Of a stretch of 64,000 nucleotides of DNA, positions 47,054 through 55,869 are shown piece after piece. The notes beneath the pieces were generated by a model. The model made no database searches. It was not told the DNA's origin and worked only from the letters and a program-made list of their open reading frames with translations. Source of the stretch: Pseudomonas orientalis (GTDB lineage Bacteria; Pseudomonadota; Gammaproteobacteria; Pseudomonadales; Pseudomonadaceae); contig NZ_CP094351.1 in the NCBI RefSeq assembly GCF_022807995.1, positions 4,945,501 to 5,009,500 of the forward strand. The letters run 5' to 3'. Within the stretch, counting starts at the first letter, position 1. The number at the start of each line of letters is the position of its first letter. A program made the position numbers and the translations under genes.

Positions 47054-48421
47054 TTACTCGAACAGTGCATCCAACGCCTGTTCCAGGCGGGTGACCCCAA
47101 TCACCTGCAATCCTGGCGGCATTTCCTTCGGCGCATTGCCCTTGGGCACGATCGCCCGCTTGAAGCCATGCTTGGCCGCCTCTTTCAAGCGCTCCTGGCC
47201 GCTGGGCACCGGGCGCACTTCGCCCGACAGCCCGACCTCGCCAAACACCAGCAAGTCATGGGGCAAGGGCCGGTTGCGCAGGCTGGACATCACCGCCGCC
47301 ATCAACGCCAGGTCGGACGCGGTCTCCAACACCTTGACCCCGCCCACCACATTGAGGAAGACGTCCTGATCGTGAGTCGGAATGCCGCCATGGCGATGCA
47401 ATACCGCCAACAGCATGGCCAGGCGGTTCTGATCCAGGCCGAGGGTGACCCGTCGCGGGTTGGCCAGATGGCTGTCATCCACCAGCGCCTGGACTTCCAC
47501 CAGCATCGGCCGGGTGCCTTCCCACGTCGCCATTACCACGCTGCCTGGGACTTCTTCCTGGGCGCGGGTGAGAAAGATCGCCGAGGGGTTGGAGACTTCT
47601 TTCAGCCCCCGGTCAGTCATGGCAAACACACCCAACTCGTTAACCGCGCCAAAGCGGTTTTTCACCGCCCGCAGCAACCGGAGGCGGCCATCGGATTCAC
47701 CCTCGAAATACAGCACGGTATCCACCATGTGCTCCAGCACGCGCGGCCCGGCCAGCGCGCCTTCCTTGGTCACGTGACCGACCAGGAAGATCGCCGTGCC
47801 GCTCTGCTTGGCATAGCGCACCAGCAGCGCCGCGCTTTCACGCACCTGGGACACGCCGCCAGGCGCTGATTGCAGTTGCTCGGTGAAAATCGTCTGGATC
47901 GAGTCGATCACCATGACCTTGGGCTTTTCGATGCGCGCCGTGGCGATGATGCTTTCGATGCAGGTTTCGGTCATGACCCGCAGTTGGTCTTGGGGCAGGC
48001 CCAGGCGGCGGGCGCGCATGGCCACTTGCTGCTGGGATTCTTCGCCGGTGACGTACAGCGCCGGCATGCGGCTGGCGATGCTGCACAGGGTTTGCAGCAG
48101 GATCGTGGATTTACCGATGCCGGGGTCGCCGCCGATCAGCACAACCGAGCCGTCCACCAGGCCACCGCCCAATACCCGGTCCAGCTCGCCGGAGGCCGTG
48201 GAGAAACGCGGGATCTCTTCGACGCTGACTTCGGCCAGGGTCTTGATCTGCGCTTGTTGCCCGGTCCAGCCGGCGCGGCCGGTGGGGGCTGCGGCGCCAC
48301 CGCTTTCAATCATGGTTTCAGTCAGGGTGTTCCACGCACCGCACTCGCCGCACTGGCCCGCCCACTTGGGAAAGGTCGCGCCGCACTCCGTGCAGCCGTA
48401 CATGCGCTTGGCCTTTGCCAT
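47054..48421 (-). CDS. radA: DNA repair protein RadA
   Basis: RecA-like hexameric helicase that promotes branch migration during recombination. The 455 residues contain an N-terminal zinc finger (CTECG at about 10-14, CGECG at 27-31), Walker A LIGGDPGIGKSTILLQ (about 96-111), Walker B KVMVIDSIQTIF, the RadA-specific KNRFG motif (RAVKNRFGAVNELG) and a Lon-like C-terminal domain ending in LEQALDALFE. Length is normal. SD GAGG precedes the ATG. Confidence 0.97.
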   Translation of the reverse strand: MAKAKRMYGCTECGATFPKWAGQCGECGAWNTLTETMIESGGAAAPTGRAGWTGQQAQIKTLAEVSVEEIPRFSTASGELDRVLGGGLVDGSVVLIGGDPGIGKSTILLQTLCSIASRMPALYVTGEESQQQVAMRARRLGLPQDQLRVMTETCIESIIATARIEKPKVMVIDSIQTIFTEQLQSAPGGVSQVRESAALLVRYAKQSGTAIFLVGHVTKEGALAGPRVLEHMVDTVLYFEGESDGRLRLLRAVKNRFGAVNELGVFAMTDRGLKEVSNPSAIFLTRAQEEVPGSVVMATWEGTRPMLVEVQALVDDSHLANPRRVTLGLDQNRLAMLLAVLHRHGGIPTHDQDVFLNVVGGVKVLETASDLALMAAVMSSLRNRPLPHDLLVFGEVGLSGEVRPVPSGQERLKEAAKHGFKRAIVPKGNAPKEMPPGLQVIGVTRLEQALDALFE

Positions 48422-48456
48422 TGAAGAACCTCCAACCGAAAAACCGCGATGATAGC

Positions 48457-49005
48457 TCAGCGCGGCGCCGGGGTCCGGATTTCACCGTTGGCCAAGCGTG
48501 AAGCGGTGTTGCCGATGGGGTCTTCGGCGTTGAGATCGGCGCCTTTGGCCTTCAGTTCGCCCAGCAGTTCGACGCGTTTGAACAGCCCGGCGTACATGGC
48601 GGCGGTCTGCCCCGCGCCGTTGCGTTGGTCGGGATTGCAGTCGGTGGCCAGTAACCGCTGGGCAATTTTCAGTTCGCCTTTGAAGATGGCGCCCATGAGC
48701 GCGGTGTTGCCGCGTTGGTCCTGCACGCAGGCGTCGGCGCCAGCGGCCAACAGGCGCTCAACGTAGGCGCTTTGGCCGTGATAGGCGGCAAGGATCAAGG
48801 CGGTGTAGCCCTTGTCGTCCTGAGTATTCAGGGCGTAGCCCGACTCAATGAACGTGTTGAGCATGTCGAGGTCGCCACGGCGGGCGGCGTCGAAATAATA
48901 ATCCTGGAGCTGAGCCTTGAGCGCACCAGGGTCATTGGATGGGGGTTGTTCGGCCAGCACACTGAACGACCAGCAGGCCAGCAGTGCCCATATGAACGTA
49001 CGCAT
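48457..49005 (-). CDS. ankB: Ankyrin repeat periplasmic protein AnkB
   Basis: 182 residues from MRTFIWALLACWSFSVLAEQPPSN with a signal peptide (about 1-18) and four ankyrin repeats in RRGDLDMLNTFIESGYALNTQDDKGYTALILAAYHGQ and the following copies. In P. aeruginosa AnkB sits beside katB and supports the catalase against peroxide. Here it is downstream of katB on the same strand, with a REPIN of a different class between them. The longer in-frame reading from 49119 runs through that repeat and is rejected. Confidence 0.9.
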   Translation of the reverse strand: MRTFIWALLACWSFSVLAEQPPSNDPGALKAQLQDYYFDAARRGDLDMLNTFIESGYALNTQDDKGYTALILAAYHGQSAYVERLLAAGADACVQDQRGNTALMGAIFKGELKIAQRLLATDCNPDQRNGAGQTAAMYAGLFKRVELLGELKAKGADLNAEDPIGNTASRLANGEIRTPAPR

Positions 49006-49033
49006 GATCAAGATCCTTGAGAAAGATCCCCTG

Positions 49034-49131
49034 GTAGGAGCGAGCTTGCTCGCGAAAAACGTCAACGATAACGCGTGCATCCTGGATGAATGCGTTGCCT
49101 TTGAGTTCTTCGCGAGCAAGCTCGCTCCTAC
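49034..49131. repeat. REP doublet (REPIN) h, second class
   Basis: GTAGGAGCGAGCTTGCTCGC at 49034 and its inverted copy ending GCGAGCAAGCTCGCTCCTAC at 49131. The repeat core differs from the other copies in this window. It lies in the katB-ankB gap. Confidence 0.9.
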
Positions 49132-49143
49132 AGGAGGGCGCGG

Positions 49144-50685
49144 TTAGTCGCTCAGTTTGTCAGCCAGTGCTTTCACACGCGCCAAGTCCCCTTTGGCCAC
49201 CTTGGCCACGCCGGTGCCGTATTCCGGATCGGCTTTGTAGAGGAACGACAGGATGATGTGCTTGCTTTCATCATCGGTGGTCGCCAACGAGCCGCCAAAG
49301 TTATCGATCAGGTCCTGACGCTCTTTTTTGCTGTAGGAGCGATACAAGTCGCCGGCCTGCTTGAAGTTCTGCTCACGCTGAATCTTCGCCTGCTGGGTGC
49401 TGCCCGACAGCGGAGACTGGCTGTAACGCGCAGCTTGCGGCTCTTCCCGTGGCAACAGGCGGCTTGGCTGGTAGTTCACGCCGGTGGTGGTCTTGCCGAA
49501 GTTCAGCGCGCCGTCCTGGTTACCGTTGTTGACGGTGACCCGTGGGGCGTTGATCGGCAGTTGCAGGGCATTGGCGCCCAGTCGGTACATTTGCGTATCG
49601 GCGTAGGAGAACACCCGCCCTTGCAGCAGGCGGTCTTCCGACGGTTCGATACCCGGCACCAGGTTGGCCGGGGCCATCGCCACTTGTTCGGTCTCCTGGA
49701 AAACATTGGCCGGGTTGCGGTTGAGCACCATTTGCCCGACTTTGCGCTCAGGCACATTCGGCCAGATCTTGGTGGCGTCCAGCGGGTCGAAATCGAACTT
49801 GGCCAGGTCTTCAGGTTTCAACACCTGCACATACAAGTCCCACTTGGGGAAGTCGCCCTTGTTGATATGGGTGACCAGGTCATTGGTCATATGGCTGTAG
49901 TCACGCCCTTGCACTTCGGTGACTTGCTTGGGATCAAGGTTCTTGATGCCTTGCAGGCTCTTCCAGTGGAACTTGACGTAGTGCACTTCGCCCTTGGCGT
50001 TGATCAACTTGTAGGCATGTACGCCGTTGCCATCCATCTCCCGGTAACTGGCCGGTGTGCCGGCGTCCGAGTACAACTCGGTCAATGTACGCGTGGACTC
50101 GGGAACATGGGAGAAGAAGTCGAAACGACGGGAGTCATCGTCCAGGTTAGTGCGCGGGTCCGGTTTGAACGCGTGGACCATGTCCGGGAACTTGATGGCA
50201 TCGCGAATGAAGAATGTCGGGAAGTTGTTGCCGACCAGGTCCCAGTTGCCTTCGGCGGTATAGAACTTGGTGGCGAAGCCCCGTGGGTCGCGCAGGGTTT
50301 CCGGGGAATGGTTGCCGTGGACCACGGCCGAGAAACGCACGAACACCGGCGTGGCTTCACCGGCGGCGAATACCTTGGCCTTGGTCAGGTCGCTGAGGTT
50401 GTCGGTCACGGTGAAGGTGCCATGGGCGCCCGTGCCACGGGCATGCACCACGCGCTCGGGGATGCGTTCGCGGTCGAAGCGCTGCAGCTTCTGAATCAAT
50501 TGAACGTCCTGCAGCAGCACGGGGCCATTGGCGCCGGCCGTCTGCGAGTTCTGGTTATCGCCAACGGCGGCGCCGTTGTCACGGGTCAGGTTGGCGGCTT
50601 GCACGGAGAGGGTCAGCAGGCTGGCGGTCACCAACGCCAACGCCTGGCGTGCCGACACAGGCCTGCGATTGATTGAATGGTTCAT
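49144..50685 (-). CDS. katB: Periplasmic catalase KatB
   Basis: Clade-3-like haem catalase degrading hydrogen peroxide. The start at MNHSINRRPVSARQALALV gives 513 residues with a signal peptide cleaved near VQA-A (residue 30). Catalytic His81 lies in ERVVHARGTGAHG, the Asn of the active site in NNFPTFFIRDAIKFPD, and the haem-iron Tyr in VFSYADTQMYRLGANALQ. SD AGAGGAAA precedes the ATG by 8 bases. It is followed by ankB, as in P. aeruginosa, and is divergent from mscL across 287 bases in which I could not make out a clear OxyR site. Confidence 0.96.
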   Translation of the reverse strand: MNHSINRRPVSARQALALVTASLLTLSVQAANLTRDNGAAVGDNQNSQTAGANGPVLLQDVQLIQKLQRFDRERIPERVVHARGTGAHGTFTVTDNLSDLTKAKVFAAGEATPVFVRFSAVVHGNHSPETLRDPRGFATKFYTAEGNWDLVGNNFPTFFIRDAIKFPDMVHAFKPDPRTNLDDDSRRFDFFSHVPESTRTLTELYSDAGTPASYREMDGNGVHAYKLINAKGEVHYVKFHWKSLQGIKNLDPKQVTEVQGRDYSHMTNDLVTHINKGDFPKWDLYVQVLKPEDLAKFDFDPLDATKIWPNVPERKVGQMVLNRNPANVFQETEQVAMAPANLVPGIEPSEDRLLQGRVFSYADTQMYRLGANALQLPINAPRVTVNNGNQDGALNFGKTTTGVNYQPSRLLPREEPQAARYSQSPLSGSTQQAKIQREQNFKQAGDLYRSYSKKERQDLIDNFGGSLATTDDESKHIILSFLYKADPEYGTGVAKVAKGDLARVKALADKLSD

Positions 50686-50972
50686 CAAGGTTTCCTCTGG
50701 TTTTTTTAGTGCACATTCAGTTGTGCTTGCCAGAGGCTAGTGACCTGCGGGTCAGAAGATAAATAGAAAAACACCACAGGCCCGATTGAGAAAAAAATGT
50801 GGTAACCCGCTGAAATCCGCCGTATCCCGCGCGCGATTGGTGGCACTTTGCAAACTAATTGCGTTTTAATGTGTCGATAAAAACCAACAGTGTTAAAGGT
50901 TGTGTCGCGCAAGCCCGCTACGACTGACTTACACTGACCTCCACCCTTCTCATCTGTAACAAGGAATAACCT

Positions 50973-51389
50973 ATGGGCGTGATCAGTGAGTTCAAGGCCT
51001 TCGCGGTCAAAGGTAATGTGGTCGACATGGCCGTCGGTATTATCATCGGCGCCGCGTTCGGCAAAATTGTTTCCTCATTTGTAGGGGACGTGGTGATGCC
51101 GCCGCTCGGCCTGTTGATCGGTGGCGTGGACTTCGGCGACCTGGCAATCACGCTCAAGGCCGCGCAAGGCGATGCACCCGCCGTGGTGCTGGCCTACGGC
51201 AAGTTCATCCAGAGCGTGGTCGACTTTTTGATCGTCGCCTTCGCTATTTTCATGGGGGTAAAGGCGATCAACCGCCTCAAGCGCGAAGAGGCCGTAGCCC
51301 CGAGCTTGCCACCGACGCCGACCAAGCAAGAGGTGCTGCTGGGCGAGATCCGCGATCTGCTCAAGGCACAGCACGACAAGCCGCTCTGA
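50973..51389 (+). CDS. mscL: Large-conductance mechanosensitive channel MscL
   Basis: Inner-membrane homopentameric tension-gated channel protecting from osmotic downshock. 138 residues with the family start MGVISEFKAFAVKGNVVDMAVGIIIGAAFGKIVSSFV (TM1 about 17-45), the periplasmic loop, TM2 (about 75-98, FIQSVVDFLIVAFAIFMGVKAI) and the charged C-terminal bundle ending LLGEIRDLLKAQ. Length is normal (136-138). It is monocistronic with a strong terminator. Confidence 0.97.
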   Translation: MGVISEFKAFAVKGNVVDMAVGIIIGAAFGKIVSSFVGDVVMPPLGLLIGGVDFGDLAITLKAAQGDAPAVVLAYGKFIQSVVDFLIVAFAIFMGVKAINRLKREEAVAPSLPPTPTKQEVLLGEIRDLLKAQHDKPL

Positions 51390-51400
51390 CCTGCGGACCC

Positions 51401-51429
51401 AAAAAAGGCGCCGTGAGGCGCCTTTTTTT
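51401..51429. terminator. Bidirectional terminator between mscL and fpr
   Basis: AAAAAAGGCGCC / GGCGCCTTTTTTT with GTGA loop, overlapping the end of fpr; it serves both convergent genes. Confidence 0.9.
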
Positions 51430-52204
51430 ACCAGTAGTTTTCCACCGCCACCTGGCCAGGGCGTCGGCTCAGGCTCAGTTGCATGTCGCGCTGCTTGAGC
51501 AACTGGCGCGTGTCATCGACCATCTGCGGGTTGCCGCAAATCAGCACGCGCGAGTGTTGCGCCGTCAGCTCGATGCCGGCCGCGCGTTCCAGCTCTCCAT
51601 TCTCGATCAAGGTGGTGATACGTCCGTTCAACGCGCCCGGATGCCGCTCACGGGTGACGATAGGGATGTAGACCAGCTTGTGGGCGTATTCGGCCAGGTA
51701 TTCGCGCTCGCCCAGTTGGTTGATCAACGACTGGTACGCCAGCTCCCTGGCCTCTCGTGCGCTGTACACCAGAACGATACGTTCGAATTTTTCCCACACC
51801 TCGAAATCCTGCAGGATCGACAGGAACGGTGCCACGCCGGTACCGGTGCCCAGCAGCCACAGATCGCGCCCGTCGATAAAGCGGTTCAGGGTCAGGAAGC
51901 CAGTGGCCTGGCGTTCCACCAGCAAGGTATCGCCCACTTTCAGGCGGCTCAGCTCACTGGTGAACTCGCCGCCTGGCACCACAATGGAAAAGAAATCGAG
52001 GTATTCGTCAAACGGCGAAGACACGATGGAATAAGCACGCCATACAGTACTGCCATCCGCCTTGGTGACGCCCAGGCGCACGAACTGGCCGGCGGTAAAG
52101 CGAAAGCCTGCATCACGCGTGGTGCGCAAGGTGAAGAGGCTGGGGGTCAGCGATTGCACGTCGAGCAAGGTCTGGCGGGTAAATTTCTCAGCACTGGCCG
52201 TCAT
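51428..52204 (-). CDS. fpr: Ferredoxin-NADP(+) reductase
   Basis: FAD enzyme exchanging electrons between NADPH and ferredoxin/flavodoxin, important in oxidative stress and iron release. From MTASAEKFTRQTLLDVQSL it has 258 residues, with FAD-binding RAYSIVSSP, the pyrophosphate segment LLGTGTGVAPFLSILQD, and the C-terminal aromatic VENYW that stacks on FAD (subclass I bacterial). Convergent with mscL; the region upstream to the LuxR gene is 430 bases long and AT-rich. In pseudomonads this gene is controlled by FinR; no clear site seen. Confidence 0.95.
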   Translation of the reverse strand: MTASAEKFTRQTLLDVQSLTPSLFTLRTTRDAGFRFTAGQFVRLGVTKADGSTVWRAYSIVSSPFDEYLDFFSIVVPGGEFTSELSRLKVGDTLLVERQATGFLTLNRFIDGRDLWLLGTGTGVAPFLSILQDFEVWEKFERIVLVYSAREARELAYQSLINQLGEREYLAEYAHKLVYIPIVTRERHPGALNGRITTLIENGELERAAGIELTAQHSRVLICGNPQMVDDTRQLLKQRDMQLSLSRRPGQVAVENYW

Positions 52205-52633
52205 GGGGGGCTCCGTTTTGCACAGGGCCGTAGTGTCTCTCAATGCGGGCCGCGCAAACACCGTTGATTTGTACTGACATTGCAGTCAGCCAAAGACAGC
52301 GACGCTGTCGGGCTTGTAACAATAAGTGACAAATAGCGCGCCAACAACAAACTAAACATTTTGCTATTAACCCACTCGCGATACATCACTAGATGATGCT
52401 GAACGTCGGGAGCATATCATTTTGACACCACCTTCAAACTATTGAAAAGCCAAGCACCACGCGGCTAACTCATACAAAAGTTTGTTAGTTGTACAGCGCT
52501 GTTGTGCCGTGACACGCCAATAACCGAAATTTTTTTTCAGCCCTACTCATAGGACTTATCCTACACTTTGTTCTCGAGCAGCGTTGGGATCAGGACGTAC
52601 CCAAGTCACAGGGAAACCTATGGAGAGTTACCG
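52205..52633. other. AT-rich intergenic region between fpr and the LuxR gene
   Basis: About 430 bases shared by two divergent promoters. It holds two short palindromes: CATCA-CTAGA-TGATG (52384-52398) and ACAGCGCTGT (52493-52502). Neither matches a canonical 20-base lux box. No gene seen. Confidence 0.6.
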
Positions 52634-53344
52634 ATGGTCAAATGGCGCAATACCCGGCTGCCCAAGCTGGAGGGCGAGAGCGAAATCACCAGCGTGTTTG
52701 AGATGGTCGTCAATCACACTTATGAACTGGGATTCCAATATTGCTCATTTACGATGAGTTCTCAAGCTAAAAACAACCAAACAGATCCCATCCAACTAGA
52801 CAACCATCCAAATGAGTGGAGAAGTATTTACACACGAGCGCATTTCTTCGATCTGGATCCTGTTGTATCCCATTGTAAAAAAAGTGTCCTGCCCATTGTC
52901 TGGGACCAGAAAACCTTTAGCAGTACACCCCAGTTGTGGGAGTTGGCCCAATCGTTTGGCGTGCACCTGGGCTGGACCCAGGCGGTGCATGATTTCCAGG
53001 GTATATTCAGCATGCTCACGCTGACCCGTGGCAAAGGCGAGGTCAGCCCTGAAGAGCTTTACGAAAAAGCCGGGCAGGTGTTGTGGCTCTGCCATGCGAT
53101 GCATGCAGTGGTTGCAAAAAAATACGCCGACAAAGCCCACGTCAACACGCCCAGCAAGTTGACCGCACGGGAAACGGAAGTCCTCAAGTGGTCCGCCATG
53201 GGCAAGACCGCGTCCGAGATCGCGGCCATTCTCTGCCTGTCCGAGCGTACGGTGGGCTTCCATATCAGCAGTACCTTCAAGAAGCTTGGGGTTCACAACA
53301 AGATCCAGGCCGTGCTCAGCGCCTCCAAAGCAGGGTTGTTTTGA
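52634..53344 (+). CDS. LuxR-type quorum-sensing regulator without a partner luxI (LuxR solo)
   Basis: 236 residues from MVKWRNTRLPKLEGESEITS. The autoinducer domain keeps the key ligand positions W62, Y66, D75, P76 and W90 (NEWRSIY, DLDPVV, PIVW), matching the W57/Y61/D70/P71/W85 set of AHL receptors, so it is not of the plant-signal type in which W and Y are replaced. The C-terminal GerE helix-turn-helix spans about 172-236 (LTARETEVLKWSAMGKTASE...). No acyl-homoserine-lactone synthase is in the window. It is more AT-rich at the 5' end than the following gene. It may sense AHLs made by others. Confidence 0.92.
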   Translation: MVKWRNTRLPKLEGESEITSVFEMVVNHTYELGFQYCSFTMSSQAKNNQTDPIQLDNHPNEWRSIYTRAHFFDLDPVVSHCKKSVLPIVWDQKTFSSTPQLWELAQSFGVHLGWTQAVHDFQGIFSMLTLTRGKGEVSPEELYEKAGQVLWLCHAMHAVVAKKYADKAHVNTPSKLTARETEVLKWSAMGKTASEIAAILCLSERTVGFHISSTFKKLGVHNKIQAVLSASKAGLF

Positions 53345-53484
53345 CCCGGACAAGAAACACCGCATGTCATCGCGTTGAAAAAAAAGTACCATTTACGGCC
53401 CATTCTGAGTGTTGATGCCCTTTCAAAGGTTGCCTCGCCGTTCACTCAGACGGTTCCGTCGATTACTCCAGAGCCTCCCCCGCC

Positions 53485-54609
53485 ATGCCCCTGCTTGACA
53501 GCCCCTTCGCCCAGCTCGATTTGATTCGTCAGCCCGAGCAACACAATGATCCGCTGCAAGCCTTCGATGCCGCCGACGAGTACCTGCTCAGCCACCTCGC
53601 CGACCAGCAACCGCCTGCGGCAACCCGGGTGCTGGTGCTCAATGACAGCTTCGGTGCCCTCGCGGCCAGCCTGGCAGGCCAGGTGCAGGTGACTTCCAGC
53701 GGGGACTCGTTCCTCGCCGCCCAAGGCCTGGAAAAAAACCTGGTACGCAACGGCAAAGCCTTTGATGCGGTACCGTTCGTGCCGGCCAGCCAAGTGCCGG
53801 TAGGGCCGTTCGATCGGGTGTTGCTGCGCATACCTAAAAGCCTGGCGCTGCTGGAAGAACAGTTGATACGGCTGCAGGGCCGACTGGCCCCAGGCGCCGA
53901 AGTGATCGCTGCGGCGATGATCAAACATTTGCCACGCGCCGCCGGTGAGCTGCTGGAGCGTCATATCGGGCCGATGCACGCCACGCTTGCGGTAAAAAAG
54001 GCCCGGCTGCTGATCGCCACCGTCGCAGACCGCGCTGCGGCAGTGTCGCCCTACCCTACCCGCTACACGCTGGACACCCCGGCCATCGAATTGCTCAACC
54101 ACGCCAACGTGTTCTGCCGCGAAGGCCTGGACATCGGCACGCGCGCGTTCCTGCCGCACCTGCCGAACAACCTGGGCGGCGCCCGCGTGGCCGACCTTGG
54201 CTGCGGCAACGGCGTATTGGCAATTGCCAGCGCCCTGCAAAACCCGGACGCGCAGTACACCCTGGTGGACGAATCCTTCATGGCGGTGCAGTCAGCCACC
54301 GAGAATTGGCGGGCCGCCCTGGGGGAACGCGAGGTGATCGTGCGGGCCGACGACGGTCTGGCCGGCCAGCAAGCGCAGTCGTTGGACGTGGTGCTGTGCA
54401 ACCCGCCGTTCCACCAGCAGCAGGTGGTGGGCGACTTCCTCGCCTGGCGCATGTTCCAGCAGGCGCGGGAGACCCTGGTGGTGGGTGGCGCGTTGTATAT
54501 CGTCGGTAACCGTCACCTGGGTTATCACAGCAAATTGGCGCGCCTGTTCCGCGGCGTCGAACAGGTGGCGGCGACGCCCAAGTTCGTCATTCTCAAGGCG
54601 CGCAAATAA
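53485..54609 (+). CDS. rlmG: 23S rRNA (guanine-N2)-methyltransferase RlmG
   Basis: Methylates G1835 of 23S rRNA. 374 residues, close to E. coli RlmG (378). It has the paired-domain layout of RsmC/RlmG: a degenerate N-terminal domain with NDPLQAFDAADEYLL and LVLNDSFGALAASLAG, and the active C-terminal domain with AdoMet motif VADLGCGNGVLAIASAL and catalytic NPPFH in VVLCNPPFHQQQ. The N-terminal NDPLQAFDAADEYLL pattern favours RlmG over RsmC. The gene is preceded by a divergent-free gap with the LuxR gene and followed by the terminator of the cio operon. Confidence 0.93.
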   Translation: MPLLDSPFAQLDLIRQPEQHNDPLQAFDAADEYLLSHLADQQPPAATRVLVLNDSFGALAASLAGQVQVTSSGDSFLAAQGLEKNLVRNGKAFDAVPFVPASQVPVGPFDRVLLRIPKSLALLEEQLIRLQGRLAPGAEVIAAAMIKHLPRAAGELLERHIGPMHATLAVKKARLLIATVADRAAAVSPYPTRYTLDTPAIELLNHANVFCREGLDIGTRAFLPHLPNNLGGARVADLGCGNGVLAIASALQNPDAQYTLVDESFMAVQSATENWRAALGEREVIVRADDGLAGQQAQSLDVVLCNPPFHQQQVVGDFLAWRMFQQARETLVVGGALYIVGNRHLGYHSKLARLFRGVEQVAATPKFVILKARK

Positions 54610-54644
54610 AAAAAGCCCTGCCCTTCAAGTAACAAGAGCAGGAC

Positions 54645-54671
54645 TCAAAAAAACCGGGCCGCAAAGCCCGG
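54645..54671 (-). terminator. Terminator of the cio operon
   Basis: CCGGGC (54654-54659) / GCCCGG (54666-54671) with a 6-base loop; on the minus strand a U run from the A run at 54645-54653 follows. Placed right after the DUF2474 gene. Confidence 0.75.
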
Positions 54672-54680
54672 ATCGGGATG

Positions 54681-54848
54681 TCAGTGGGTGGTCAGGCCAG
54701 CCGCATTCATGAACATGCGCATCAGGCTGGCGACGATAAACAGGGCCAGCACGCTGCCGGCCCAGATCATCGCCAGCCACCCAAGACGCCGCCACAGCGG
54801 CTGTTTTTCAGCCTGTTCGATGTCGTGCAACGAAGGTTTGCCCGCCAT
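54681..54848 (-). CDS. DUF2474 small membrane protein, candidate third subunit of the cyanide-insensitive oxidase
   Basis: 55 residues, too short for a usual ORF cutoff but clearly real: MAGKPSLHDIEQAEKQPLWR, a single membrane span (about 23-42, LGWLAMIWAGSVLALFIVASL), then a short MRMFMNAAGLTTH end. DUF2474 proteins regularly follow cydAB-type genes in proteobacteria and recall the small CydX subunit. The ATG begins 12 bases after the cioB stop, so it is the third gene of the operon. The assignment to the oxidase is inferred from position and topology. Confidence 0.85.
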   Translation of the reverse strand: MAGKPSLHDIEQAEKQPLWRRLGWLAMIWAGSVLALFIVASLMRMFMNAAGLTTH

Positions 54849-54860
54849 GTTGCGACCCTC

Positions 54861-55868
54861 CTAGTGATAACCGTCTTCGTGGGTGACCTTGCCGCGGAAC
54901 ACGTAGTAGCTCCAGAAGGTGTAGCCCAGGATGAACGGAATGATGAACAAGGTGCCCACCAGCATGAAGCCCTGGCTTTGCGGCGGCGCAGCCGCGTCCC
55001 AGATCGACACCGACGGTGGAATGATGTTCGGCCACAGGCTGATCCCAAGGCCGCTGTAGCCCAGGAAGATCAATACCAGCGTCAGCAAGAATGGCGTGTA
55101 GTGCGCCCGGCGGGCCACGGCGCGGAACAACCCGTACATCGTCACCAGCACCAGCAGCGGCACGGGCAGGAACCAGAACAGGTTCGGCAGAGTGAACCAG
55201 CGCGAGGCGATTTCCGCGTGGGTCAACGGCGTCCAGAGGCTGACGATACCGATCACCGCCAGCACCACGAAGGCCAGCGGCCGCGCCAGGTTGTGCATCT
55301 GTTCCTGCAACTTGCCTTCGGTCTTCATGATCAGCCAGGTGCAGCCGAGCAAGGCATACGCCACGATCAACGCTACGCCGCAGAACATCGTGAACGGAGT
55401 CAGCCAGTCCAGCGAGCCGCCGGCGAACTGGCGGTTCACCACCGGGATGCCGTCGATAAACGCCCCCAGCGCCACGCCCTGGAAGAACGTCGCCGTGAGC
55501 GAGCCGCCGATAAACGCCTTGTCCCACAGGTGACGCTTGTGGTCCTTGGCCTTGAAGCGGAACTCGAAGGCCACGCCGCGAAAGATCAGCCCGATCAACA
55601 TCAGGATCAGCGGCAGGTACAACGCCGACAACACCACCGAATAGGCCAGCGGAAACGCGCCGAACAAGCCCGCGCCGCCCAATACCAGCCAGGTTTCGTT
55701 GCCGTCCCACACGGGCGCCACGGTGTTCATCATGACGTCGCGGTCGGTCTTGCCCGGTACGAACGGAAACAGGATGCCGATGCCCAGGTCGAAGCCGTCC
55801 ATCACCACGTACATCATGATGCCGAAGATGATGATCACGGCCCAGATCAGCGGAAGATCAATGCCCAT
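54861..55868 (-). CDS. cioB: Cyanide-insensitive cytochrome oxidase subunit II (CioB/CydB)
   Basis: 335 residues from MGIDLPLIWAVIIIFGIMMYVVMDGFDLGIGILFPF, the CydB-family start. About nine membrane spans. The family strings MMNTVAPVWDGNETWLVLGGAGLFGAFPLAYS and LLGCTWLIMKTEGKLQEQM are present, and it ends FWSYYVFRGKVTHEDGYH. Together with CioA it forms a bd-type quinol oxidase that reduces oxygen to water. It starts one base after the cioA stop codon (55868 against 55870). The longer in-frame start upstream runs into cioA. Confidence 0.95.
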   Translation of the reverse strand: MGIDLPLIWAVIIIFGIMMYVVMDGFDLGIGILFPFVPGKTDRDVMMNTVAPVWDGNETWLVLGGAGLFGAFPLAYSVVLSALYLPLILMLIGLIFRGVAFEFRFKAKDHKRHLWDKAFIGGSLTATFFQGVALGAFIDGIPVVNRQFAGGSLDWLTPFTMFCGVALIVAYALLGCTWLIMKTEGKLQEQMHNLARPLAFVVLAVIGIVSLWTPLTHAEIASRWFTLPNLFWFLPVPLLVLVTMYGLFRAVARRAHYTPFLLTLVLIFLGYSGLGISLWPNIIPPSVSIWDAAAPPQSQGFMLVGTLFIIPFILGYTFWSYYVFRGKVTHEDGYH

Positions 55869-55869
55869 C

